64,000 bases of DNA from Atrina japonica (GCA_030159075.1 BROG01000446.1:450001-514000); one strand, 5' to 3'. Counted from the stretch's first letter, positions 48,077 to 55,888 are shown. A program made the numbers and translations. Notes: generated by a model not told the origin, from the letters alone.

Positions 48077-49367
48077 TTAAGATATAACGCTCGCGAAACG
48101 GCCGTTCGACATGTTGATCTGTCCGTCTTTGACGACGAAAATGTAAACGTCCAAGGGATCGGTATCGATTTCGGGAGTTTTCTCGATACGGACGTCGACG
48201 CCTTGGCTGATGTTTTGAAGGTTACGACCCGTGCCGTGGAGATGATTTTCGGGTGTCGTTCGTAAATCTAACCAGAGGGCATAATGATCTTTGAGATATT
48301 TTCCCAGTCACTTCACTCAGGTCGAGTTCCTTGGCAACTTATTCTGTGATGTTTTCGCGATTCAGGGAAGCCGAGAAAAACTTTTTAATCTCGCCGAATT
48401 GGTGATGAGGTTTCATTCCGGCGGAGAAAAGTTGGTTCGGTTGTCCCTCGATGGTTATCTCCACGTGGGTGATTCTCGGATTATAAAATTTTTCCGGATC
48501 TTTTATAGAAATATCCTTGAAGAGAAACAGAATGCCCGAGAGAGAGTGTGCGGGGGTGTTGATTGAATAAGTGCGGGAGGTTTCCGATTTACTCATCGTC
48601 GTTTTGAGATATCGCAATATTTTGTTGAAGTAATAGACGTGGTCCCCCGCATACCTCTGTCTGATGCTGCGAGCGAGACTGGCGTCGGTAATTTTTTCGA
48701 ATTCCAAAGTGATGTTGGTCGCCTTATAACTAAGCGTTTTATCGACATCGCCGGGGTCCGGCGAGACGACGTGTTTGGCATCGTTAAATGTCAGCATGTA
48801 TTCAAATCTATCATGCAATCCCGCTTGATAAAAGGGTTCGCTTGTTTCCAAGATTTCGAAATCCAAGGGAATACAAAATCGATTGCCGTACGCCGCGGCA
48901 ATTTCGTAGTCTTCGTTAGTGTCGCGAGGTATTTTATAGCTGGTGGGTTTTGCCCTTACGATATTTAGATCGTCAGTCTGTATTCCCTGATAGGCCATGT
49001 TACCTCGTTCTACTTTCCAAAGATCGTTATAGACTAAAAATTTATCGGCATCGTCGATGGTTTGAACGGTATTTCCCGAAATCTTCACCTCGATTTTTTT
49101 GGCGATGTTACGCCCCAGATTATTATAAACACCCGCCTTAGAGAGATCGCCTCCCTCCACGCCGATTTCCATATCGAAGCATAGTTTCGTAGTTCTGGGG
49201 ACGATGACGTCGTTGTCGCTCAAATTGGGAAAACGAATCGTCAACGTTTGGTTTTCTTCGATACTCGAGGGATTATGGGAATTGGTGACCGTTTGGCGAA
49301 CGCCCTTCACACCGAAGGGAGTACGCAATCTTCTATCGGGATCGAGAATGTGTCCGTAATTCATCAT
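48077..49367 (-). pseudogene. Polinton major capsid protein (double jelly-roll type), broken
   Basis: The main frame from ATG 49367 gives 342 residues of beta-rich sequence typical of Polinton/adintovirus-type major capsid proteins. The C-terminal part, containing the D-V-Y-I-F and N-G-R-F words that end this family, continues beyond two lesions: an in-frame TAA at 48339-48341, and a one-base shift at the four-A run (minus strand) at 48299-48302. It then stops at 48077-48079, for a gene of about 430 codons overall. The family assignment is by recognition of the ending and gene neighbourhood; I could not run a structure comparison. The gene is divergent from the one at 49408, sharing a 40-base palindromic spacer, and precedes the ATPase. 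Confidence 0.85.
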
Positions 49368-49369
49368 CT

Positions 49370-49391
49370 TTTTTTATTGCGCAATAAAAAA
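49370..49391. promoter_or_regulatory. Perfect 22-bp palindrome between divergent genes
   Basis: ttttttattgcgcaataaaaaa reads the same on both strands. It sits 2 bases from the capsid ATG (minus) and 16 bases before the ATG at 49408 (plus), so each gene sees the same AATAAAAAA-type upstream box. A symmetric bidirectional promoter is the simplest reading. Confidence 0.55.
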
Positions 49392-49407
49392 TTTATCTCG
49401 TTTTAAA

Positions 49408-50571
49408 ATGGCTGACATTCGCGAGTTCGATAATCCGCTGTACGACGGCGATGATGTTCAAGAAACACCGATTAACGATGAACCCGTGGATAATACGGAA
49501 CCACTCAAGTGGGATGATTATGGTTTACCAGGACCCCCCCCCTCAGTCCTCGAGGAGATCAACGAGAGCGATTAGAATTGGGTAAAAAAATCGATGAATG
49601 GAAACGAGAAATCGGCGTGTCCGAGACCGCCTTAGAAATTCGGCGAGACGACGATGGGGGTCTTTATGCAGAGTGGCGTGGTAAACGGATCAAATTAACG
49701 GACAAACGCAATCCGAACAAATACCTGGCTATTGGAACGTTGAAAAAACACGGTCTCGGATTCCTCGAAGCTGTAGGTAAAAGAGGTCTCAGACAGAAGG
49801 CGTCGGCGGTCAAACGCGACATCGCGAAGGCCTTCGGAGACATCGAGATGGAAGAAACGGACGTGAAGCGAGTGGACGATGGGATTGAGAGATTGTCTGA
49901 AAGTATGGAAGATCTGAACCACGTATTGCTCATGAGAGAACTGCTGGGGCTGGATCGGAGTCTACAGACCATTCGCGGTGAATTACGCGTTCAAGAAGGT
50001 AAAAGTGCGGAACGCGAACGATTGATATCGGGATGGACCAAAAGACTAGAAAGCACTCCGGATGAAAAAGAATGGCTCGAGAGAAAAATAAAGAAAGCGC
50101 GCGATGAACTCGACGGGATCAACGAGAGTATCGCCGACCACCATAAAAGAGTAGGTCAAGAGGTTACTCGACGACGATCTCCCCTTGAGAGAAAGAATCG
50201 CCAATCTGTTCAAAGAACAGGGCATCACCATCTTTAGCGTCTTGACCGCCATCGGTATGACGGTGGGATTCTTAGTCGAATTGCTCCTTTCGGGGACGAC
50301 GGCGACAATACCCACGCCGCCTCCTCCCAACAAAGAGGGGGGATTACAGGAATGGCTCAAGAAACAGCTAGACGCGGTCGGAAAACTGCTCGCGAGATTG
50401 GCCGCCAAATTCGGCGAGGCGTTGCCGGGTATATTGGGTTCCATCCTTTCCTGGATCTTGTCGACGCTCGGCAACACCGCCGTGTGGTTGGGCGAACATC
50501 TGTGGGTGTTGGGCATGTTCGTCGTCGGTTGGTTGTTAACGAAACTCGACGAAGAGAAGAAAAGAAAATAA
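49408..50571 (+). pseudogene. Polinton coiled-coil/membrane protein, frameshifted twice
   Basis: An acidic N-terminus starts at ATG 49408 with D-N-P-L-Y and runs into a proline stretch. There a nine-C run (49534-49542) marks a frame change. The second section, to about 50160, is charged and helical, probably coiled coil. A second frame change near 50155-50165 leads to L-P-L-R-E-R-I-A-N-L-F, a hydrophobic membrane-like segment with T-A-I-G-M-T-V-G, a P-rich turn, an amphipathic segment, and a second hydrophobic helix pair before a basic end at 50571. The ending is one I recognise as recurrent in animal Polintons, with no known function; virion membrane association is inference. The last 36 bases overlap the convergent gene at 50536. 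Confidence 0.75.
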
Positions 50572-51594
50572 CGATAGGGCGAGGACGGCCGTCTTTTGAC
50601 TTTCGTGATCGTCTTGCGGCGGGGACGTGATCTGTATAGGAGGCGGTGGTTTGACCTGTATGGGAGGTGGTTTGATCTGTTTGGGAGGTTGGGCGGACTT
50701 TTTTGCGTTGAGGTCGACGTTCGTCCCCGGTTTTGTGGTTTCGGGCGCGATCAAGATTTCGTTATTATAATTGGCGATGTTGGCGCCGATTTTCAGCTCC
50801 ATGTTGCTGGGTAGCATGTAAAGTCCCGGATGAATGACAAAGTCGAGTTTGGAATTTGCATATCTTAGACAATTTTCGTAGCGAGAAATGTCGGCGGGTA
50901 GATCGAGCGGTCTGTTGATCGCATCCTCGACGTTGACCAAAAATTGTTTCTGGGCGTCGAGCGAGGTGGCGCCGGCTTCCACGATCGAGGCTCTGGTTTG
51001 ACCTTGTGCGCCCAAGACCGCCCAGGCGAAGACTCGAACGGACGCGTCCAATCTGGCCAGACCCGGAAGCGTGAATCCCTCCGACCAGTTCGCGATGAAC
51101 GTGGACCACTTCGTGTTATACGTTCCGAAGATGGTCCCCTTGATTTTCCAGTCCGCGCGGACCGACACTCCGAATTCGCGACAGATCCGTTGGTACGCCG
51201 AAGCGTCGACGTTGTTCGTGTAGTGCTCGAAATCGGAATCGCTGGGCAAGGGGACCGATATTTCCTTCAAGATCCTTCTGATTTGATAGTAAACGTGAAA
51301 CCGAAAGAACGATGTCGACAGTTTGTCGTTTCCCATTCCCAACGTCACACCGCATCCGGTCGTGGCGCACCACACCGCAAAATTTAACTGGTTCTGCCAG
51401 AACCCTCCCGTCACGGAATGCTGAAACCACCGGCGCAACATGGTGTAATATTTGGAAGTTCCGTCTTCGAAGACGTTCGGGTTGTTATACTTGACGAAGA
51501 TGTTCTCGAACGATGCGCGAAACATTTTAGTCGCATTGACGTAGACGTCGAAAGACGACAAATCCAAATCCTCCCTGTACTCGTAAACGTTCAT
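50536..51594 (-). CDS. Conserved Polinton protein of 352 residues, probably structural
   Basis: Intact. The body contains the words R-W-F-Q-H-S-V-T-G-G-F-W-Q-N-Q and F-R-F-H-V-Y-Y-Q, then G-A-Q-G-Q-T-R. I recognise these as one of the most conserved non-enzymatic proteins of metazoan Polintons. Residues about 302-325 are a proline-rich linker of repeated K-P-P-P and Q-I blocks, and residues 334-351 are a hydrophobic tail that could anchor in a membrane. The role is unknown; its size, conservation and place among capsid genes suggest a virion component. It is divergent from the penton gene with a 34-base spacer, and its 3' end overlaps the gene before it. Confidence 0.8.
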   Translation of the reverse strand: MNVYEYREDLDLSSFDVYVNATKMFRASFENIFVKYNNPNVFEDGTSKYYTMLRRWFQHSVTGGFWQNQLNFAVWCATTGCGVTLGMGNDKLSTSFFRFHVYYQIRRILKEISVPLPSDSDFEHYTNNVDASAYQRICREFGVSVRADWKIKGTIFGTYNTKWSTFIANWSEGFTLPGLARLDASVRVFAWAVLGAQGQTRASIVEAGATSLDAQKQFLVNVEDAINRPLDLPADISRYENCLRYANSKLDFVIHPGLYMLPSNMELKIGANIANYNNEILIAPETTKPGTNVDLNAKKSAQPPKQIKPPPIQVKPPPPIQITSPPQDDHESQKTAVLALSLFSFLLFVEFR

Positions 51595-51628
51595 CTTTTA
51601 TTAAAAAAATATAATTGCTATAAAAAAC

Positions 51629-52274
51629 ATGTTTCATCTCGTGACGAAAATCGGTGAACCCGTGAAACTATCTCGATACATCGACAACGCGAACGACGAG
51701 TGGTGCGTGGGCGTAAAGTCCGTCCATTTTTGGAACGGTTTGTACAACATAAAAAAGACGTCGAGATACAACACGACAAAGGTAGAGACAGACCGAGAAT
51801 CCAAACCGTGCACGCCGGATCGTACACGTTCAAAGACATACAACGAATTCTCAATAAATATCTCGAGAAAATACTATTGGACAAAACCACGATGATAGTA
51901 AGACTCGACGGTAAAGCATCTAATTTGCTACAGCTTCCGCCGGAACTCACCAAGATTCTCGGAATCGGTGAAAAAGTTTCTCTCGTCGGGACCATCTACC
52001 CGACCAATAGCATAAACCTGCAACCGGTGGAACTACTCAACGTTCATCTCGAAGAACTTGCCGAGGGAGACACGTTCAAAGACGGGCCCTGCCGTGCCCC
52101 AACGTGAAATTTTCCGAGTTGTACGTCGAAAACATCGAACGCCCCGTTTTCTTAAAGCTGAAACGCGACCGCATCTCGGAATTAACGATACACCTAAAAG
52201 ACGAGAACGGAAACCTCGTCGACAATCACGGGCATCCCGTTCACGTGCTCTTAGAGTTTAAGAAATCTAAATAA
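51629..52274 (+). pseudogene. Polinton penton/minor capsid protein, frameshifted twice
   Basis: The frame opened by ATG 51629 encodes the first 40 residues or so (W-C-V-G-V-K-S-V). It then leaves the correct frame at the A6 run near 51750-51755. The second frame carries H-A-G-S-Y-T-F-K-D-I and L-Q-P-V-E-L-L up to about 52080. A second shift near 52081-52095 leads to the third frame, ending in D-E-N-G-N-L-V-D followed by P-V-H-V-L-L-E-F at the stop 52272-52274. That ending is the recurrent C-terminal strand pattern of Polinton minor capsid (single jelly-roll penton) proteins. Normal length would be about 215 residues. Vertices of the particle would be its place. Assignment is by pattern and position. 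Confidence 0.8.
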
Positions 52275-52284
52275 TAAAAAAGTG

Positions 52285-52668
52285 ATGTCTAGATCGGGAT
52301 TCTATTACGACGACTTGGAGAGAGAAGAACTCTTGGAAGACATTAAAGAAGAGGTCAACATGTTGACCAAAAACCGTTGCATCATGAACACGTTCCAATT
52401 CGACGTGAATAAAAACGGGAGAATCAGACCGTCGCTGGGCATGACGATGTTGTTCGACGGTCACGTCTTTCGTGTCGGACTCTTGGGGGAACTGGACGTG
52501 ACGCTCATCTTGAACGACATCGAACACAAGACCCTTCAAACGAAAACCGGCGACGTCGTCACGTTGAATCCTCCGTTGCGGGTGACGTCGGGAGACGTTC
52601 TAAATTTCGGAGTGAATGAGGGGTCGAAATCGGGGACCGTCAACGGCGTCGTCGTATTAGACATATAA
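52285..52668 (+). CDS. Small beta-rich protein, possibly virion-associated
   Basis: 127 residues, intact, from ATG 52285, preceded by an in-frame GTG. A helical acidic start (about 5-30) is followed by alternating hydrophobic residues with many T, V and G, predicted as beta strands to the end. It starts 10 bases after the penton stop on the same strand, so the two are probably expressed together. The fold could be a jelly-roll or a fibre-like domain, which is speculation. I do not recognise the family. Confidence 0.7.
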   Translation: MSRSGFYYDDLEREELLEDIKEEVNMLTKNRCIMNTFQFDVNKNGRIRPSLGMTMLFDGHVFRVGLLGELDVTLILNDIEHKTLQTKTGDVVTLNPPLRVTSGDVLNFGVNEGSKSGTVNGVVVLDI

Positions 52669-52695
52669 AAAATTTTCGCGTATAAGAAAAAAGAG

Positions 52696-53280
52696 ATGAG
52701 TAAAAACATATATCCACCATTAGAACCAATAGAAAGCGATCCGCAACAATATCGTTTAAAACGAATCGGCGAGATCGAACAGACGTTTCGTCGAGAGATA
52801 GAAACGCGGAAGAGCATCCATAAAAAGTATAAACGAATAGTGAACACCGCAGACGGCATCGACGCGGCTCTCATCTCGGGAAGCGTCGTCGTCGGAGGAC
52901 TCGGATTTCTCGTTCCCATCGCGGGATTGCCTCTCCAAATTATAGCCTTGGCCGTGGGTTCGGTGTGGTTGGCCATGAAAGGGATAAGACGATTACTGCT
53001 GAAAAAATCGGAAAAACACCTCAAGATCACCAAACTCGCGGAGAGTAAACTTAATTCGATATCGGATCTGGTGAGTCGAGCTCTCGAGGACGGGAATATC
53101 TCGGACGAAGAATTTGTCACCGTATCCCACGAGTTGACCAAGTATCGCGAGATGAAGGACAAAGTCTATGCTGACAAACTCTATTCTACCCACACGTTCA
53201 TAAAAAAGGAGTCGGACAAAGAGACGGTGGATTTACGCAAGCAACTCCAAGATCTCGTAAACAAATCCGCTTCGCGATAA
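52696..53280 (+). CDS. Conserved Polinton membrane protein, 194 residues
   Basis: Intact. The N-terminus (Y-P-P-L-E-P-I-E) and a basic helical stretch to about residue 50 come first. Then a long hydrophobic hairpin-like segment (about 55-93) is rich in G, V, L, I and A, followed by a charged helical C-terminus with A-L-E-D-G-x-I-S-D-E-E near 135-147. This arrangement, including Y-P-P-L near the start and S-x-A-L-E-D-x-x-I-S-D-E-E, recurs in animal Polintons, where its function is not established. A membrane-associated virion or assembly protein is inference. It is convergent with the zinc-domain gene; a hairpin lies at 53279-53324. Confidence 0.8.
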   Translation: MSKNIYPPLEPIESDPQQYRLKRIGEIEQTFRREIETRKSIHKKYKRIVNTADGIDAALISGSVVVGGLGFLVPIAGLPLQIIALAVGSVWLAMKGIRRLLLKKSEKHLKITKLAESKLNSISDLVSRALEDGNISDEEFVTVSHELTKYREMKDKVYADKLYSTHTFIKKESDKETVDLRKQLQDLVNKSASR

Positions 53281-53708
53281 CCGTAGATTTTTAAGACAAC
53301 ACTATATTTTAAAAATCGTCGGTTTTTTTTTTTAGGACGTCCGCGTCTTCTCTCTGACCTTTTATGCATCTTGTGCCACTCGTCTTCGCGTTCTTTTCCA
53401 CCGCACGTATAACACGTTTCGTATTTAGTACTATTGGCCATCCATTTTCGACAAGAGGTGCAATATTTCAACGTATCGATACCTCGCTCTTTCACGTAGT
53501 TGTGATGAATGCTACAAAACAACGAGTTCTCGATGACCGGATGTTTACACGGGTAGTTTCTACGTATGCGCGGCATTTGACATGTTAGTTCGTCTTCGGG
53601 CCAATACAGTAATACTTGGTCGTTCAACTGTTGACACGGTATGTCGTCATTCTTTAAAATCTGTTTTACGCCGCGTTCGTTAAACACGTTGTCCAGTAAA
53701 ATATACAT
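53181..53708 (-). CDS. Zinc-domain protein with AT-hook-like tail (Polinton)
   Basis: From ATG 53708 the frame gives 175 residues. Residues 43-102 repeat the zinc-like module of the protein at 46772: C43, C54, C65, H68, H69, C83, C86, C99, C102, with F-C-x2-H-H-N-Y and K-E-R. L-L-Y-W at 33-36 is also shared. Residues 120-128 (R-R-R-G-R-P-K-K-K) look like an AT-hook, suggesting DNA binding. The basic run is encoded by an 11-T run on the plus strand (53323-53333), and beyond it the frame passes through the hairpin and 100 bases of the opposite gene. The last 45 residues are therefore doubtful, and a frameshift in that run is likely. Function unknown. Confidence 0.7.
   Translation of the reverse strand: MYILLDNVFNERGVKQILKNDDIPCQQLNDQVLLYWPEDELTCQMPRIRRNYPCKHPVIENSLFCSIHHNYVKERGIDTLKYCTSCRKWMANSTKYETCYTCGGKEREDEWHKMHKRSERRRGRPKKKNRRFLKYSVVLKIYGYREADLFTRSWSCLRKSTVSLSDSFFMNVWVE
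53279..53324. terminator. Hairpin between convergent genes
   Basis: aaccgtagatttttaa pairs with ttaaaaatcgtcggtt with two mismatches around a 14-base loop. It sits at the stop of the membrane-protein gene and at the probable true end of the opposite gene. A role in 3'-end formation is inferred from position only. Confidence 0.4.
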
Positions 53709-53763
53709 TTTTTATTTATATATATATAATTTAAGCCATTTAACAATTTTTTTACGTTAAGAA

Positions 53764-53916
53764 ATGAGACGTTTTACCGAGATAGTATTGTTCGTGTTGT
53801 TGTCGTTTATCGTTTTATGGTTTTTTATAATATTAACCGCGATATTATATATTTTACGTTTAGAACGTTATCACAGAACGGAAAAATGGATAAGAAAAAT
53901 TTTACGATCCTTTTGA
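53764..53916 (+). CDS. Small single-pass membrane protein, 50 residues
   Basis: Starts M-R-R-F-T-E and continues with a hydrophobic helix at about 7-31 made of I, V, L, F, W, S and T, then a basic tail rich in R, K, H and Y. The layout is a type II or tail-in membrane peptide. It is in the intergenic slot between the zinc-domain gene (minus) and the gene at 53960, with a 43-base gap to the latter. No homologue recognised. Viroporin-like or membrane-anchoring roles would be guesses. Its frame has no lesion despite low selective visibility. Confidence 0.6.
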   Translation: MRRFTEIVLFVLLSFIVLWFFIILTAILYILRLERYHRTEKWIRKILRSF

Positions 53917-53959
53917 AAAAAAATAACTTAAAGCAAATTTTTCGTTATAAAAAGAAAAC

Positions 53960-54646
53960 ATGGCGTTTGTGACAATTGAGAACTTTGACGTAGACAATTT
54001 AAGAATCGGTCACCATTATGTGGGTACGAAACCGGTACGTTATCAGAAAGTTTACATCAAGTACAAGTATTCGGACGGTGTGAAACCGTTGGTTATACGT
54101 ACACCCAAAACGGAATCGTCCGGATTGTGGGAAAATAAGGACACCTCTACCGAAAAGTTACGTGATTATTCTATGAATTTTAAATGTGAAAAAGAGTTTG
54201 CCGACATGTTGGAAAAAATTACGACGTTCTTAAGAACGGAAATAGAGAAAGTCGCAAAGGAACTGAAAAACGGAGGTCGAAAATCCCCCATCGATATCAA
54301 CGATATGACTATTGTCAAACAAAATAAAAGCGGAAACCTTGTTATATACACGAAAGTGAAAATCGATAAAGATAAAAAAATAATACCTATTTTTTATAGA
54401 AAGAGAACAGACGACGACCCGAAAGATAAAAACCGACTTGTCGAAACCAATCCGCTCAATTACTCGAAAAAACAATGTTTGGCAATTGGATCTATACATA
54501 TAGAAAGCGTTTATGTCAGCAATACCGTCGTATCCGTACAAAACATTTTAGATCAGGTCATCGTCGTCAAAACGCTCGACGTTGCTCCTCTGCCGGCTTT
54601 GACCGAGTGCCAAGAAGACTTGGACCTAGATTCCGATACAGAATAA
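53960..54646 (+). CDS. Putative ssDNA-binding-like protein (Polinton)
   Basis: 228 residues, intact. Beta-rich N-terminal half with V-I-R-T-P-K around 46-51 and a following Y-S-M-N-F strand, a helical insert (about 75-100), a second beta region with I-P-I-F-Y and A-I-G-S-I-H-I-E-S-V-Y-V, and an acidic C-terminus (E-C-Q-E-D-L-D-L-D-S-D). The plan, with oligonucleotide-binding-like strands, a helical insert and an acidic tail, is typical of viral single-stranded DNA-binding proteins and resembles a family shared by large DNA viruses. The match is by layout only. It would coat displaced strands during protein-primed replication. The preceding box is ttttcgttataaaaagaaaac. Confidence 0.55.
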   Translation: MAFVTIENFDVDNLRIGHHYVGTKPVRYQKVYIKYKYSDGVKPLVIRTPKTESSGLWENKDTSTEKLRDYSMNFKCEKEFADMLEKITTFLRTEIEKVAKELKNGGRKSPIDINDMTIVKQNKSGNLVIYTKVKIDKDKKIIPIFYRKRTDDDPKDKNRLVETNPLNYSKKQCLAIGSIHIESVYVSNTVVSVQNILDQVIVVKTLDVAPLPALTECQEDLDLDSDTE

Positions 54647-54665
54647 AAAAATGTGATACAGACTC

Positions 54666-54693
54666 ATTTTGTAAAAATATTTTTTTACAAAAT
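54666..54693. terminator. Perfect 12-bp stem hairpin between genes
   Basis: attttgtaaaaa pairs exactly with tttttacaaaat around tatt. It lies 20 bases after the stop at 54646 and 28 bases before the ATG at 54721. It could be a 3' processing signal, a promoter element or both. Confidence 0.4.
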
Positions 54694-54720
54694 ATAAAAA
54701 AATGTATCTCTATTAGAAAC

Positions 54721-55239
54721 ATGAATGCGGACGAGGTATTAGCGGAACCCGCCAAAGATATATCACCCAAAGACAGATTGTCGACCATCGTCGCTTCCGG
54801 ACGTGCGTGTCATTTTCTAGGAAAAGACGTCACGCCTTCCGAATTGGAAAAGATGAACGACAAGGAGGTCGATACCCTGGGTCGTATGTTACACGCTCGA
54901 CTCAACATGCGCATGGCCAAATCGATAGCAAATTCCGTCATCAGTCTGTATTTGCAAGGTCTTAAATATTTTTTCGACATCAAAGACGAACCCAAACTGA
55001 TCGAGGACTTGAACGAAGACCCCTTCTTTGACGCGGCCATAGGCGAAGTGTGTTGTAGTTTATATTACAAATACGGTGCGTATTTAGCACCTCTCAGTAT
55101 AGCCGCCACGACTAGCAGCCACATTGTCAGATTTAAAAAATCTGACGTTATAGAAAAACACGATGAATCCGGAGGAATTAATAGGGAAGAAGAAGAATCC
55201 AAAACGTCAGGAAGCGGGGAAGAAGGGTGCCGCCCGTAG
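54721..55239 (+). CDS. Conserved Polinton protein of unknown function, 172 residues
   Basis: The ATG at 54721 follows a tctattagaaac box; an upstream in-frame opening exists but precedes the hairpin and looks non-coding. The protein is largely helical, with A-S-G-R-A-C-H near 26-32, a middle helix with M-A-K-S-I, and L-Y-Y-K-Y-G-A-Y-L-A near 115-125. The C-terminal 45 residues are polar and acidic and overlap the next gene by 77 bases in another frame. The A-S-G-R-x-C-H and Y-x-K-Y-G words recur in other animal Polintons as far as I recall. No enzymatic motif seen. Confidence 0.7.
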   Translation: MNADEVLAEPAKDISPKDRLSTIVASGRACHFLGKDVTPSELEKMNDKEVDTLGRMLHARLNMRMAKSIANSVISLYLQGLKYFFDIKDEPKLIEDLNEDPFFDAAIGEVCCSLYYKYGAYLAPLSIAATTSSHIVRFKKSDVIEKHDESGGINREEEESKTSGSGEEGCRP

Positions 55240-55468
55240 ATGGAATAGCAATGCTAATAGCAACGATAGCAATGCTATTAGCAACGATGGCAATGCTATT
55301 AGCAACGATGGCAATGCTATTAGCAACGATAGCTGGAAATGGCTAGCGGGTGGACTCGCGGTTGTTGGATTTCTGGTCTACATAAAAACAGAACCCCAAG
55401 TAATTTCACCAGAATCAAAAGTAATTCCGCCCAAAGTAATTCAACGCGGCGCTCATGAAATGTTATAG
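55163..55468 (+). CDS. Small membrane protein with 7-residue repeat
   Basis: 101 residues. A basic start (M-N-P-E-E-L-I-G-K-K-K) leads to R-R-W. Then residues about 28-57 are a repeat of N-A-I-S-N-D-G units encoded by 21-bp DNA repeats. Next come a hydrophobic helix (W-L-A-G-G-L-A-V-V-G-F-L-V-Y) and a P/V-rich tail. The start and helix look like a conserved small Polinton protein; the repeat block is a local expansion. It overlaps the previous gene by 77 bases. Repeat-length change without loss of frame is possible because the unit is a multiple of three. Confidence 0.65.
   Translation: MNPEELIGKKKNPKRQEAGKKGAARRWNSNANSNDSNAISNDGNAISNDGNAISNDSWKWLAGGLAVVGFLVYIKTEPQVISPESKVIPPKVIQRGAHEML
55245..55335 (+). 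repeat. 21-bp in-frame tandem repeat
   Basis: About four copies of ggcaatgctattagcaacgat with small changes, coding for seven residues per unit. Similar words (gctattagaaacgat, gctattagcaacgatg) reappear in the duplicated units downstream, at about 55590 and 55812. Confidence 0.85.
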
Positions 55469-55494
55469 ATAATTTTCTCTCGTATTAAAAAAGA

Positions 55495-55626
55495 ATGTGC
55501 GAAACAATTTCGGTCAACACCGTCGTCAATACGGCGTTGTTAATATCAATGGTAATGATGACGACGGCAACGCTATTAGAAACGATATCTGGAATGGCTA
55601 ACGATAGGACCAATGACGATGGCTAA
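55495..55626 (+). CDS. Small hydrophobic peptide gene, tandem copy 1 (43 residues)
   Basis: Opens with M-C-E-T-I-S-V, continues with a hydrophobic helix of about 20 residues (A, L, I, M, V, T), and ends with S-G-M-A-N-D-R and an acidic tail. It is a diverged duplicate of the gene at 55681 and has the same upstream box, ataattttctctcgtattaaaaaa, directly before the start. The start resembles that of the protein at 55889 loosely (M-S-E, then V-N-T). Unknown function; a small membrane peptide is likely. Confidence 0.55.
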   Translation: MCETISVNTVVNTALLISMVMMTTATLLETISGMANDRTNDDG

Positions 55627-55680
55627 CGATTGGACCCTTTGAAATGTTATAAATAATTTTCTCTCGTATTAAAAAAAAGA

Positions 55681-55833
55681 ATGAGCGAAACAATTTCTGT
55701 CAAAACCGCCGTCGATATGGCGGTGTTAATATCAATGGTAATAACGACGGCGGCAGCGCTATTACAAACGATATCTGGAATGGTTAACGATAGGATTATA
55801 TACGATGACGGTGCTATTAGCAACGATGACTAA
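55681..55833 (+). CDS. Small hydrophobic peptide gene, tandem copy 2 (50 residues)
   Basis: Opens with M-S-E-T-I-S-V and is nearly the same as copy 1 through S-G-M-V-N-D-R, then extends with D-D-G-A-I-S-N-D-D, which repeats the N-A-I-S-N-D style of the 101-residue protein. The start lies 186 bases after that of copy 1. Substitutions between the copies mostly preserve hydrophobic character and none breaks the frame. Same upstream box. Not recognised outside this locus. Confidence 0.55.
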   Translation: MSETISVKTAVDMAVLISMVITTAAALLQTISGMVNDRIIYDDGAISNDD

Positions 55834-55888
55834 CGATTGGATCCCCTTGGAATGTTATAAATAATTTTCTCTCGTATTAAAAAAAAGG

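Larger units (their letters stand above)
55465..55888 (+). repeat. Tandem duplication units with shared upstream box
   Basis: The sequence aaatgttata-ataattttctctcgtattaaaaaa occurs before 55495, before 55681 and before 55889, and the two units between them align along their whole length (186 and 208 bp). Duplication therefore copied promoter-like box plus small gene together, ending at the start of the 74-residue gene. Confidence 0.85.

Noticed and set aside
47642..48265. Plus-strand 207-codon frame opposite the ATPase and capsid genes
   Set aside because: Antisense shadow of two recognised minus-strand genes.
50046..50516. Minus-strand 156-codon frame opposite the coiled-coil/membrane protein gene
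   Set aside because: Antisense shadow; no domain, while the plus strand carries a recurrent Polinton protein.
52536..53162. Minus-strand 208-codon frame
   Set aside because: Antisense to the 127- and 194-residue genes; composition follows the complementary codons.
54475..54720. N-terminal extension of the 172-residue protein frame
   Set aside because: It overlaps the end of the previous gene and the hairpin, and its basic composition looks like out-of-frame translation; the ATG at 54721 is better.
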